Of a DNA stretch of 64,000 nucleotides, positions 6,951-15,830 are shown piece by piece. Position 1 is the first letter of the stretch; every line of letters begins with the position of its first letter. The position numbers were made by a program, and so were the translations under genes. Source of the stretch: Brevibacillus fulvus (GTDB lineage Bacteria; Bacillota; Bacilli; Brevibacillales; Brevibacillaceae); assembly GCF_016908525.1 (NCBI RefSeq), contig NZ_JAFBEB010000015.1, positions 1 through 64,000 of the forward strand. The letters are read 5' to 3'. Below the pieces are notes generated by a model, which saw nothing but the letters and a program-made list of their open reading frames with translations, searched no databases and was not told the origin of the DNA.

Positions 6951-8858
6951 TTACAGCACTTGGATTTCTGTGCCCGGAGAGAGCATCTTGAATAATTCTT
7001 CTACATTGATTCGTGCGGAATCATCTTCAAAGGAACTGTCGCGGAATACAACCCGAAGCGGATGTTCCGCCGCAATTTGTTTAATGACGGATTCCGGCAC
7101 GTTGTCATCAAAACATGCGATTAAAGAGTTCCCGGCAACGTAATGAACGGTCTTCCCTTCAAGCTGCTTCGTTTCCATAGGTAACGAAAGCTCAAGGCCG
7201 AGTTCCAGCATGACTTGAATGAGCAAATCTTCCCCGGTACGATCTTCTTTGATATTGGATGCAAGATCAAACAGTTCACCCTGTTTAAGCTTGTCCGGTG
7301 TGTAGTAAACGTCCTTCATGTTCGATGAATCCACGCGGAATACCCGGAAGCCGTAATCGATGTCTGCCCCTGTTTCTTCTTTAATCTTCTTCGCGGCACG
7401 ACGGATTCGTTCCTTTCCGATTTCGCAGATGTTTTTGTAACCGGCTTTGTAGGCTTCGGAATTTTCGGATGTTGGTTCTGGTAGTTGAACCATGATAAAT
7501 TTCCGATTGCCTCCGTCATCGGCATTAAGTTGCATAACAGCATGGGCAGTCGTTGCAGACCCAGAGAAGAAGTCAAGAACAATATCGTCACTTTTATCTT
7601 CAACAGCCTGATTCAGTATTCCATATAACATTTGAACTGATTTGGGGTAATCGAAATACTGACCATCTAATAAATCTCTTAATTCTTTAGTAGCAACAAA
7701 ATTTAGAGGAAATATCAAAGTGCTATTATTGTCTTCTCCATCCGACAAATTAGAAGGGAGAATCCACGTTGACAAAGGTTTTTTATTTGATCTCAGTTCA
7801 GATAGATGTCTTTTGTACATTGGAGTACCATTCCCACTCGGTGGAAATAGAACTTTTCCTTCCATAATCAATCTTTCCATACGAGCTTTCTCATACACCC
7901 AAACTCTATTGGGATTACACTGATAAGTAATTCCTGTATTTGGGTCAGTAATAGGATAAAATAAGTTAGGTCTTTCTGAAGCTGTTTTGTTACATGTTAA
8001 ATTATCTCTTGCCCAAGGCCCTCTTGGATCATTGTCAGGATTTTGGTAATTCTCTGTTGATTTAATGATACCATTGAATACAAAAGCCTCTGTTTTTGCA
8101 TAAGAGATAATATACTCTTGGTCATTACTAACAAAAAAACGTTTCGAATCGTTTGCTCCTGTTCTCCTTTTCCAAACAAAAATACCTACAAAATTACTTG
8201 CTCCAAATACTTCATCGCACAATTTTTTTATATTATCAATTTCATTATCATCTATACTGATAAAAATAACTCCATCTTCCTTAAGCAATTGTCTAGCTAT
8301 TTTCAACCTCGAATACATCATAGTCAACCAATCACTGTGAAAACGGCCGTTCGACTCTGTGTTCTGAAAAAGGCGATTACCCTGTTCATCTATTTGACCT
8401 GTCTCCTCAAGGTACTCTTCAGCAGATTCTCTAAAATCATCTTTATAAACAAAATCCTTACCCGTATTATAAGGGGGATCAATATAGATGCATTTTATCT
8501 TATTCAAATACGACTCCTGAAGCAGCTTCAACACCTCAAGATTATCGCCTTCAATGTACAAGTTCTGCGTATTATCCCAATCAACGCTGTCTTCCTTAAC
8601 CGGACGCAATGTTTTGTCAATCGGCGTGTTCGCATTAAGGATAGCCTGTTTCTTCCCAGGCCAAGTAAGCTGATACCGTTCTTTTTCACCCTCAACAAGA
8701 ACATCGGAAAGTTCCTGCTTCAACAAATCAAAATCGACCGCTAGTTTGATTTTTCCATGTTCATCTCTAGCTTCGGTAATCACGTTGGGGAACAACTCTG
8801 CAATCTTGTAGATATTGACTCGAGTCAAATCAACCGACTTCATCGTCAATTTTTTCAT
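6951..8858 (-). CDS. mod: Type III DNA-methyltransferase, Mod subunit
   Basis: This 635-residue beta-class N6-adenine methyltransferase has the catalytic DPPYNTG (residues 127-133) before the SAM-binding motif FFSGSATT (around 430-437), the order typical of type III Mod and EcoP15I-like enzymes. The segment between them, rich in Asn and aromatics, is the likely target-recognition domain. It starts with a GGAGG site seven bases ahead of the ATG at 8858 and lies 14 bases after the DUF4391 gene. It methylates the recognition site and guides Res. The central region (about 7600-8500) is visibly more AT-rich than the ends, consistent with an exchanged recognition domain. Confidence 0.92.
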   Translation of the reverse strand: MKKLTMKSVDLTRVNIYKIAELFPNVITEARDEHGKIKLAVDFDLLKQELSDVLVEGEKERYQLTWPGKKQAILNANTPIDKTLRPVKEDSVDWDNTQNLYIEGDNLEVLKLLQESYLNKIKCIYIDPPYNTGKDFVYKDDFRESAEEYLEETGQIDEQGNRLFQNTESNGRFHSDWLTMMYSRLKIARQLLKEDGVIFISIDDNEIDNIKKLCDEVFGASNFVGIFVWKRRTGANDSKRFFVSNDQEYIISYAKTEAFVFNGIIKSTENYQNPDNDPRGPWARDNLTCNKTASERPNLFYPITDPNTGITYQCNPNRVWVYEKARMERLIMEGKVLFPPSGNGTPMYKRHLSELRSNKKPLSTWILPSNLSDGEDNNSTLIFPLNFVATKELRDLLDGQYFDYPKSVQMLYGILNQAVEDKSDDIVLDFFSGSATTAHAVMQLNADDGGNRKFIMVQLPEPTSENSEAYKAGYKNICEIGKERIRRAAKKIKEETGADIDYGFRVFRVDSSNMKDVYYTPDKLKQGELFDLASNIKEDRTGEDLLIQVMLELGLELSLPMETKQLEGKTVHYVAGNSLIACFDDNVPESVIKQIAAEHPLRVVFRDSSFEDDSARINVEELFKMLSPGTEIQVL

Positions 8859-8872
8859 AAGTACGCCTCCGA

Positions 8873-9532
8873 TTACTCATCGAGTAGTTGTTTCAGTTCT
8901 TTTCTCTTGCGTTGTAGTTCCATGTTCAATTCAACCTTCTTGTTGAATTGTTTTTCAGCCCGAATCCTGGACTCCAGCCGCTGGCATTCTTGCGTCAGTT
9001 TGTCAATTTGGGCTTGCCGCTCCAAAACGGCTGTAAGCTCGATTTCCGGCTTCACCTTGATTGGAAGAAGTTGACGAATGATGTTCTCATAAACAGCCTT
9101 CAGATCGAGTCCTTGGAGAATGTCGAGTTTGATACTCTCCACCGGCTGCCAGTCCGTCTCATGGTAAGAACGGATGACAGATCGATTGTCGTCGGTCTGA
9201 TTTCGTTCTTTATACGCGATGGCAAGCTTGGCCTGATCCTCAACCATCAAGACATGCAAGATGGGATAAGGGATTGCCTTGTCTATACTCCGTAGCAAGT
9301 CAAGGGAGTAGGTTTGCTCCTTCAAATGAATCTCGAATATCTGAATTTCTTCAATGTCGTCTTTCGGATCGAGACGAATCGTCTCCTTGGATAACTTGTG
9401 TTTCCAGAGGATCGATTCGACTTGTTCAGTAAACAATTCCTTCAGATGTTGGTTTGCATGCAGCTTCTCATAAAATTTGTTCTTCGGAATTTTGCGGTTT
9501 ACGAGTGTACTTGACGGCAATTGAAACATCAT
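8873..9532 (-). CDS. DUF4391 domain protein of the restriction module
   Basis: The 219 residues match the pattern of DUF4391 proteins: N-terminal LPSSTLVNRKIPKNKFYE, a middle beta-rich part with VDQAKLAIAYKER-like segment, and a C-terminal coiled coil (about 170-219) rich in Lys, Glu and Arg. DUF4391 genes are typically found between a SNF2-type helicase and a type III mod gene, exactly as here. The biochemical role is unknown; the coiled coil suggests it bridges partners. Its ATG overlaps the helicase stop by four bases (9529-9532). Confidence 0.8.
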   Translation of the reverse strand: MMFQLPSSTLVNRKIPKNKFYEKLHANQHLKELFTEQVESILWKHKLSKETIRLDPKDDIEEIQIFEIHLKEQTYSLDLLRSIDKAIPYPILHVLMVEDQAKLAIAYKERNQTDDNRSVIRSYHETDWQPVESIKLDILQGLDLKAVYENIIRQLLPIKVKPEIELTAVLERQAQIDKLTQECQRLESRIRAEKQFNKKVELNMELQRKRKELKQLLDE

Positions 9533-12500
9533 GTATTCACCTGCCTGATGACGACAAAGGTGAGGAGTTCAAAGTCCTCAAGCCCTTTAATCGAGTCGAT
9601 CAATGCTGTCGTGCCTCCCGAACTGAACAAGCTATCCAGATCGTTTTCTTCCTTTACCTGAACAATCGAGCGGATGGTCTCTTCCAATAGCATGGAATAC
9701 ATGTCCATTTTTTTGCCGTCTTTCGTCGCTTGATTGAAACTGCGGCAAGCATCCATCATCGGTTCGGATTGCCCTCTGCATAGAGCTCGCAAAATATCCA
9801 GTGTCTTTTTGACATCCATATGATTGGTGATGACTTCGCCGTCTTCGCTCATATAGACAAGGTAAAAGGGATGCAGCCGATTTTGCTTGTCAGGGTTCAG
9901 CACCTCATTGACATTGCGAAGAACAAAGATGACACCGGGTTTTGCTCCCTTCTCTTCGTCAGCAGCCACAACTGTATGCAGTCCGCTTGGAACAGAATCA
10001 AGTTCTCCGTTCTCCTTGACATAGTTCACCAAGTCCATGCGAAAATCATTTAGGCCCAAATCGGTAATGGAGACGCCCGTATTCATATCATCCAGATCAA
10101 CGACTTCCCTTTGCAATCGATGAAGCTGCTGCTTCCGATATTCCAGATCGCTGGATTGATTGAACAGAACATTATCATCGCCGGTTGCTGTCATATCCAT
10201 GATGACCATGCGATTCTCGACCCGTTCTTTTAACTGGATGTATTCATCCAGCGTCATGTTGGGCCAGAAATTCACCAATTGAATCTCCTTGTTCTGCGAC
10301 CCGATCCGGTCTATCCGACCGAATCGCTGAATAATTCGCACCGGATTCCAGTGAATGTCATAGTTGATCAGATAGTCGCAATCTTGCAAGTTTTGCCCCT
10401 CAGAAATACAATCGGACGCAATGAGCAAATCAATCTCGCCTTTGACATCCGGCATGGTCAGCTTCTTCTCCTTGGATCGAGGCGAGAAGCAAGTCAACAA
10501 TGTGCTGATATCATTCCGCAAACCAGCGGTGTTTTTGTTCTCATCGCTTCCGACGATTTTGGCCGTGTCGATATTGTACTTCGCCTTCATGTACGCAGAT
10601 AAATGCGTGTACAAGTACGCCGCGGTATCCGTGAACGCACTGAAAACGATGACTTTGCGGTTGCCGGGATTGATCGGATGATTGATTTTGTGATCAATCA
10701 CCTGCTTCAACGTGTTTAGCTTCGCATCATGTTCAGGCGTAACTTTCTGCATTTCAGTCAGCAACGCGAAGAGAATGTTATGGTCGTTCGTCAAATCTTC
10801 TTTCCAGCGAAGAACATCCATATCAGACAAATTGATCTTAATTGTATCCCCGATGCTGAAATCATCGTCCAGCCAATCGTCATCGTCCAGATTGGCATCC
10901 TCAATATCGGTATAACCTACAGCGTCGGATTTCCCGCTTCTCTCAAACGCTTCGATTTGCTGTAGCGTCTGATCGATTTTGGAGACAATCTTGGAAAGGG
11001 TCAATCGGAAAGATTCCACTGAGCTTTCCAGGCGTTTCAGCAGGTTGATCCGCATCAAGAGCTGCAAGCTGCCTTCGCGATCCATCTGCCTGAAGTTCCC
11101 GCTCCCGCCCCTTACACTGGTGTCATACAACTCTTCATAGAAACGCAATCGGCTCGGCTGAATGTATTTGAATGGTGCATAGATGCCGAGATTGATTCTG
11201 GACAACTCTATAAAAATTTCATTATACCCGATCACATCCGCTCTGTCGGTCAAATCGCAGAACTTGGATAGAGGCGGCAGCCGTCTGGGGAACTCGCCGA
11301 TCTCCTCCGCTTTGTAATACTTCTGGATATGCTTGCGTGACCGGGCGATCGTCAAGCTGTCCAACAGCTCGAAAAAGTCGAAGTCGAGCATACCAAGAAG
11401 CGTCTCCGTTGTCCGCTCAGCAACATCCATCTTAGACCACTGGTTAAACGCGGACTGGGCTCGTTTGAAGATGTCGTTAATCCCCCGCTCCGTCCCCAAC
11501 TTGCTGTTGATTTCTTCAGGATTCCCTTCATAAGCCAAGGCAAGCTGGTTGCGAAGATCCATGAATTTGTTGTTCACCGGAGTAGCGGAGAGCATGAGCA
11601 CTTTCGTTTTCACGCCGCTTTTCAACACTTTCCGCATCAGCTTCTGATACCGCGTCTCTTTATCTTTCTTGGCTTCGTTGTTACGGAAGTTATGTGACTC
11701 ATCAATGACGAGCAAATCATAATTACCCCAGTTCAATCGGTCAAGCGGGATATCGTTTGATTTGCCTCTTTCCCGCGATATGTCCGTATGGTAGAGTACA
11801 TCATAGCGGAATCGGTCAGCATACAAAATATTGTTGGTTACATTCTGTTTATAGGTAAGCCAGTTGTCGCCGAGTTTTTTGGGACATAGCAACAACACGG
11901 ACTTGTTGCGAAGTTCATAGTATTTAATGATGCCAAGAGCCGTAAATGTTTTTCCCAGACCAACGCTGTCTGCAAGGATGCATCCGTTGTACTTTTCCAG
12001 TTTATTGATCGCACCAAGAACTGCGTCTTTCTGGAAATGATAGAGACGTTTCCAGATTTCCGTCTCTTTGAATCCAGTTGCTTCGTTGGGCAAAATGTCT
12101 TCTGTGATGTCTGATAGGAACTCGTTGAAGATATTGTACAAAATGACGTAGTAAATGAACTCCGGAGAGTTCTCTTTATACACCGATGAAATATGCTCCA
12201 CAACTTGGTTCGTGACATCTTCAAGCTTGCTTTTGTCATTCCATACCTGATCGAACAGATCGAAATACATTTTGGTAAACGGAGCTTCTGTGAACTTGTT
12301 CACCATCTTGGAGAGAGCATTGCCCTTTTCATAACCAAGATCAACGGTCGTAAAGCCATCGATCGGCATATAGGTGATCGGCTCGTTTGCAGTCTGCACA
12401 TTCAGCATGCCTTGCATCGATCCTGAAGTACGGTTCGATTTGAACGTGACTTTTTTACGAATCCAGTCACTGCATTCTTTTGCAATCGCTTTGAGTGTCA

Positions 12501-12783
12501 ATTCGTTTTTGAGCCGGATTTCAAATTCGGTGCCGTACAAGCTTTTTTCCCGGTTCCGTTTCGGGATATAAAATTCCCGCTTCTCCTTCTTTATACTATC
12601 CGCAATAAAGGTGGGAGAGGTGAAGATGAACCGGACTTCTTCCACCTGATTCAGTTCTCTCATTAAGGCTTCGTATGCATAAATGGAGAAGCATGATGCA
12701 GCAATCGATACCTTGCTTCCTTTACGAACCTCTAGTTTCAAATTTTCGCCGAGAAGATTGTCGATATTATTGATGATTTCCAT
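9529..12783 (-). CDS. SNF2-type DEAD/DEAH helicase of the restriction module
   Basis: The 1084-residue protein has an N-terminal PLD-like region (residues 1-120; no catalytic HKD seen), Walker A ADSVGLGKT (271-279), DESH motif II (361-364), SATPVNN motif III and a C-terminal helicase half with FGRIDRIGSQ. It belongs to the Swi2/Snf2-like translocases that accompany DUF4391 and type III mod/res genes. An AGAGGTG site precedes the ATG at 12783. It is the first gene of the four-gene operon. It resembles DrmD of DISARM in general type only, because drmA and drmB are absent. The acidic linker around residues 625-645 (DDDDWLDDD) is notable. Confidence 0.85.
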   Translation of the reverse strand: MEIINNIDNLLGENLKLEVRKGSKVSIAASCFSIYAYEALMRELNQVEEVRFIFTSPTFIADSIKKEKREFYIPKRNREKSLYGTEFEIRLKNELTLKAIAKECSDWIRKKVTFKSNRTSGSMQGMLNVQTANEPITYMPIDGFTTVDLGYEKGNALSKMVNKFTEAPFTKMYFDLFDQVWNDKSKLEDVTNQVVEHISSVYKENSPEFIYYVILYNIFNEFLSDITEDILPNEATGFKETEIWKRLYHFQKDAVLGAINKLEKYNGCILADSVGLGKTFTALGIIKYYELRNKSVLLLCPKKLGDNWLTYKQNVTNNILYADRFRYDVLYHTDISRERGKSNDIPLDRLNWGNYDLLVIDESHNFRNNEAKKDKETRYQKLMRKVLKSGVKTKVLMLSATPVNNKFMDLRNQLALAYEGNPEEINSKLGTERGINDIFKRAQSAFNQWSKMDVAERTTETLLGMLDFDFFELLDSLTIARSRKHIQKYYKAEEIGEFPRRLPPLSKFCDLTDRADVIGYNEIFIELSRINLGIYAPFKYIQPSRLRFYEELYDTSVRGGSGNFRQMDREGSLQLLMRINLLKRLESSVESFRLTLSKIVSKIDQTLQQIEAFERSGKSDAVGYTDIEDANLDDDDWLDDDFSIGDTIKINLSDMDVLRWKEDLTNDHNILFALLTEMQKVTPEHDAKLNTLKQVIDHKINHPINPGNRKVIVFSAFTDTAAYLYTHLSAYMKAKYNIDTAKIVGSDENKNTAGLRNDISTLLTCFSPRSKEKKLTMPDVKGEIDLLIASDCISEGQNLQDCDYLINYDIHWNPVRIIQRFGRIDRIGSQNKEIQLVNFWPNMTLDEYIQLKERVENRMVIMDMTATGDDNVLFNQSSDLEYRKQQLHRLQREVVDLDDMNTGVSITDLGLNDFRMDLVNYVKENGELDSVPSGLHTVVAADEEKGAKPGVIFVLRNVNEVLNPDKQNRLHPFYLVYMSEDGEVITNHMDVKKTLDILRALCRGQSEPMMDACRSFNQATKDGKKMDMYSMLLEETIRSIVQVKEENDLDSLFSSGGTTALIDSIKGLEDFELLTFVVIRQVNT

Positions 12784-13087
12784 AGTTCACCTCTTGTTCC
12801 GCCCGAAACCACGCAACTTTTCCTATTCGACATCCCCCGTTGAAATTCCTTGTTTGAAGTAGTTCTGATTTCCTATTTGAGGAAATATATTGTTCGATGA
12901 TGACTTTTGTAACGTGAATTGGGTGGTGAACTTGAAAAAATTGATGTTTCGGCCTCAGCACCGCCTTACCCAGGCAAGAATTCCAATGAAACAAGCCAAA
13001 AGTCCACAAAAACAATTGATAAAGAGTTACTGTCGGCAAATCATTATTCTATATATCGTCAATATTGATAAATTGTAACGTAACACA
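12784..13087. other. Upstream region of the restriction operon with inverted repeat
   Basis: No convincing gene is seen in this stretch. It contains an exact 7-bp inverted repeat with a 5-base spacer (12868-12874 and 12880-12886) about 85-115 bases ahead of the helicase start, a possible operator. The promoter of the four-gene operon should lie here but I could not place it with confidence. Confidence 0.4.
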
Positions 13088-13113
13088 GAAAAAGCCGAAC
13101 CATCAAGTTCAGC
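13088..13113 (-). terminator. Terminator after the ankyrin gene
   Basis: A 7-bp stem (13094-13100 with 13107-13113, one G-U pair) is followed on the minus strand by TTTTTCT. It ends the zinc-ribbon/ankyrin transcription unit. Confidence 0.75.
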
Positions 13114-13148
13114 CCGTAGTTTAAAACCCAGCCTTATTAATCGTATAT

Positions 13149-13769
13149 CTAACCTCGTTTGCTCTCTTTTGCTCCAGCATTTTTTAACAAGTCAGCTATC
13201 TCTGTCAGTCCAGATTCCTTGGCGAATTGTAGCAAATATTTTTCTACCGCTTTCCATATCGCCGATTCAGTGCTTACATTTGGATCGGCACCCGAATCCA
13301 GAAGAAACTTGGCCATTTCAATATCATCATTTTCTACAGCGTAATTCAAAGCCGTTTTTCCTGCTCTCATGTAGTTGGGATTGGCTCCGTGTTTCAATAG
13401 AAGCTCCATGATTTTCATATTTTTGTTTCCGGCAGCCACTAATATGGCATTGGATTGAGTAGGGTCGGCTCCGTCGGCCAATAAATTAGCGACATCATTG
13501 CTATTGTTTTGGAATGCCGCTTGGGTCAATTCGTCTGCACTGTCGAATTTATCCTTATACAATACTTCTGCTGGCACCAAGTTTTCCCATGCTTTGGTTG
13601 AAGTCTTGCCGCTCGTTACAATTGGCCGTAAAGGCGGCTTGGATGGCTCAATTTTATCCGCAATGTAAAACATGCCTGCTGTCAGTCCGACCGTCATCAG
13701 CAGACTGCATACTGCAACCGAAATAATGAATCCGGCCCTTTTCCTTGGTACTTCTTGACGTTGACGCAT
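13149..13769 (-). CDS. Membrane-anchored ankyrin-repeat protein, 5'-truncated
   Basis: From the ATG at 13769 the 206 residues give a basic N-terminus, one membrane helix (about 12-36) and three to four ankyrin repeats (HGANPN, SGADPN) to the end. The same frame stays open upstream to 13941 and encodes a zinc-ribbon half, CAQCGKPVN (codons near 13808-13832), without any ATG. The upstream part then collides with the serine-recombinase remnant at about 13895. So the original gene was a zinc-ribbon/TM/ankyrin protein whose 5' end was lost. The ATG used lacks a good ribosome site, and expression is doubtful. A related split pair of genes exists in element 1 (17837-20062). Confidence 0.6.
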   Translation of the reverse strand: MRQRQEVPRKRAGFIISVAVCSLLMTVGLTAGMFYIADKIEPSKPPLRPIVTSGKTSTKAWENLVPAEVLYKDKFDSADELTQAAFQNNSNDVANLLADGADPTQSNAILVAAGNKNMKIMELLLKHGANPNYMRAGKTALNYAVENDDIEMAKFLLDSGADPNVSTESAIWKAVEKYLLQFAKESGLTEIADLLKNAGAKESKRG

Positions 13770-15240
13770 GCTCTGCGGTTGATCATTCTCGGATATATTA
13801 TCCCGGTTTACAGGTTTTCCGCATTGAGCACAGAAGTTTTTATCTTCGCGATATTTGTGTACTAAGGATTCACTGAGATCAGCGAAATTCTCGAAAGAAA
13901 TATGTATCCCTGAAAAGCCCGAAAGAGCCAGTTGATATTTCTACAGGACTGGGAAAGTTAATTTACCAGATTGCTGCTTCATTCGCAGAGCATGAACGCA
14001 ATTCCATTGTGAACGGGTAAAATCAGGTATGTTATAGAGAGCAGAAAAAGGAGAATCATCGGTGGCAAGGTCTTGGGCTATGATAGCGTTAATAAGAGCC
14101 TTGTTATCAACGATAAAGAAGCTGTCATCGTCCGCAAAATATTTAATTACGCCAATCAAGGACTGGGATTCAAGGCCATTACCCGACGCCTGAGTGAAGA
14201 AGGCTATCGTTCCAAGATAGAAAAGCCTCCCAATGTTTGCGGGATAAAAACGATACTGAACAACCCCCTCTACATTGGAAAGATACGATACAATCAGCTT
14301 CGGAATTGGTCGGAAAAACGCCGAAAGGGGAAAAACCCTGACTTCCTCGTTGTTGATGGAACGCATGAGCCGATTATCACATCTGATATATGGGAAAGCG
14401 TCCACCAGAAGCTCGGTCAACGTTCAAACAAGCCTTCCCGCTCCCATCAGCCATAGATTTTAAGCGGTTTATTAAAATGCCCTGCCTGCGGTCATGGAAT
14501 GGTTCCAGCCCGATCCAAGGGGGCCGGAGGCAAATCGTATCGATATTATGTCTGCGGACAGTTTCACAATAAAGGCAAGTCTGTTTGCCGCTCAAATATG
14601 ATGCCGGCTGATATTGCCGAGGACCAAGTGCTTCAGGAACTTGTAAAAGCAGCGTCGAGGCCAGACATCCTTCGGCAACTCGTTGATAAAATCAATGTCA
14701 ATGCAATGCGTTGAAATTCCGACGCTCCGATAATCGCGGAAAAGAAGGCGGTTGTTGCAGAGCTTAATTACATCAATAAAAAACTTCAAAAGATCAAAGA
14801 TAACATTCTGAATGATCCTGAGTTGGTTGGATACTTCAAGTCGGGCTTGATAGAAACGCACTCCAAACAGGAACAGCTTCAAAAGCGATTGGAAGCTATT
14901 GAAGCTGAACTGGATGGGCAAAACAAAAAACCGGTTGACCCTGACTCTTTGCATAATTTGCTGAGTCTGATCAAGGACGCACTACTAAAAGCAGATGCGG
15001 ATGAACAAAAGGCGTTACTGCGATTGGTGGTTGAAAGTATCCGCATAACCAAGGATGCTCCCAAGCGAGTCGATCGGCAGATTAGCCAAATCAACCTTCT
15101 ATTTGACTTTACTATCGAAACATTGCAGAAGGATTCCTCGATACTCCTTACCCGCCTAGCGGCGATCCAAGAATGTGACTTTATTTCCCCGCTTGAACCT
15201 TATGTGCTAGACAATCTGAACAGCATCGATACCGACAGCC

Positions 15241-15264
15241 TAAGGGACTTAATGAAGTCCCTTA
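15241..15264. repeat. Perfect 10-bp inverted repeat beside att B
   Basis: TAAGGGACTT and its exact complement are separated by four bases, ending 12 bases before att copy B. SCC elements carry inverted repeats at their ends, so this may be a recombinase-binding arm; it also lies in the 3' end of the recombinase remnant. Confidence 0.55.
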
Positions 15265-15275
15265 ACATTTTACCT

Positions 15276-15299
15276 TTATTTGTGGTACGGTTCACCGAG
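15276..15299. other. att copy B, junction of the two SCC-like elements
   Basis: The minus strand of 15293-15276 reads GAACCGTACCACAAATAA, 17/18 identical to the end of rlmH, and codes GEPYHK-stop in context. Flanking bases CGGTTCACCG form a short palindrome also present in copy C. It separates elements 1 and 2. Confidence 0.8.
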
Positions 15300-15357
15300 T
15301 TTTGAAAATCTGCAACGATTTTCCCAATGGTAGACAAAAACTTGCCATATACATGGC

Positions 15358-15390
15358 AAAAAGCTCTTGCCATTGCTGTAAGAGCTTTTT
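15358..15390. terminator. Bidirectional terminator
   Basis: An 11-bp perfect stem (AAAAAGCTCTT with AAGAGCTTTTT) has A/T runs on both sides. It serves the minus-strand parA operon ending at 15399 and the plus-strand recombinase remnant. Confidence 0.85.
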
Positions 15391-15398
15391 GCGTAGAA

Positions 15399-15830
15399 TT
15401 AGTTTTCATCGATAAAGGCACTACCATGTGACATTTTTTTCTCAATAACCTCTACAACAAAATCAATAATTTTCACTTTGGTCTTCCATCTCCTTACTTT
15501 TTGTGAAGGATCAAGACCATTTACAGCAACAATTTTCTTAATAGCTTCTATATCATATTGTTCTAAATTGTTACGCAGTCCCTCTGCCCCTTCTTTTGAA
15601 AAAATTGAAAACACATCGGAAATATCTGTCTCTATATTGTCTTTGACCACGTTCACTATTGATTGCTTCTCGTCATCCTTAAATGTTATGTCTGTTACAG
15701 AGGAAAAAGCTGTCCTATACTGTTCGAGTAGGTATTTAGCTAACTCTTGGTCATTCTCCACTCTTTCAGCTATCTTATACAAGATAAATGCTACTTTTTT
15801 GTTAAAATCCTTATCATTATAATCCAACAT
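15399..15830 (-). CDS. Small partner protein downstream of ParA
   Basis: A 143-residue charged protein of unknown family, mostly helical. Its start overlaps the parA stop by 14 bases, so the two are translationally linked. Genes in this position after a plasmid-type parA commonly encode the centromere-binding partner (ParB/ParG-like role). No helix-turn-helix or ribbon motif is obvious, so that role is inference from position. A strong terminator follows directly. Confidence 0.65.
   Translation of the reverse strand: MLDYNDKDFNKKVAFILYKIAERVENDQELAKYLLEQYRTAFSSVTDITFKDDEKQSIVNVVKDNIETDISDVFSIFSKEGAEGLRNNLEQYDIEAIKKIVAVNGLDPSQKVRRWKTKVKIIDFVVEVIEKKMSHGSAFIDEN

Larger units (their letters stand above)
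1463..15293. mobile_element. SCC-like integrative element 2 (defence island)
   Basis: This segment of about 13.8 kb is bounded by two copies of the rlmH 3' end (1463-1480 and 15276-15293) in the same orientation. It carries a three-gene operon of unknown function, a type III restriction module with helicase and DUF4391 protein, a truncated zinc-ribbon/ankyrin gene and the remains of a large serine recombinase next to the rlmH-proximal att. Its own recombinase is dead, so any mobility would need one supplied in trans, for example by element 1. Boundaries follow from the repeats; mobility is inference. Confidence 0.7.
13898..15305 (+). pseudogene. Degraded large serine recombinase
   Basis: Pieces of one recombinase lie in order: the end of the resolvase domain (EPVDIST...SFAEHERNSIV, 13925-14010), the recombinase domain (KAITRRLSEEGY, NNPLYIGKIRYN, 14073-14456), the zinc ribbon (CPACGHGMV, CGQFHNKGKSVC, about 14470-14715) and the C-terminal coiled coil (14716-15305). 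The catalytic N-terminus with its Ser is absent. A frameshift near 14012, an in-frame TAG near 14035, a second frameshift near 14065, and stops at 14454 and 14712 separate the parts. The last codons run through att copy B (15276-15293). It is homologous to, but clearly diverged from, the intact recombinase at 24603-26177. Confidence 0.88.

Noticed and set aside
12425-12440. TACGGTTC match to the att core in the helicase gene
   Set aside because: Only eight bases match, inside an intact coding region, without the flanking codons.
3885-12783. DISARM or BREX system
   Set aside because: There is a SNF2-like helicase and an adenine methyltransferase, but no drmA/drmB, pglZ or brxL-type gene; the Res subunit and DPPY-before-SAM Mod define a type III system.
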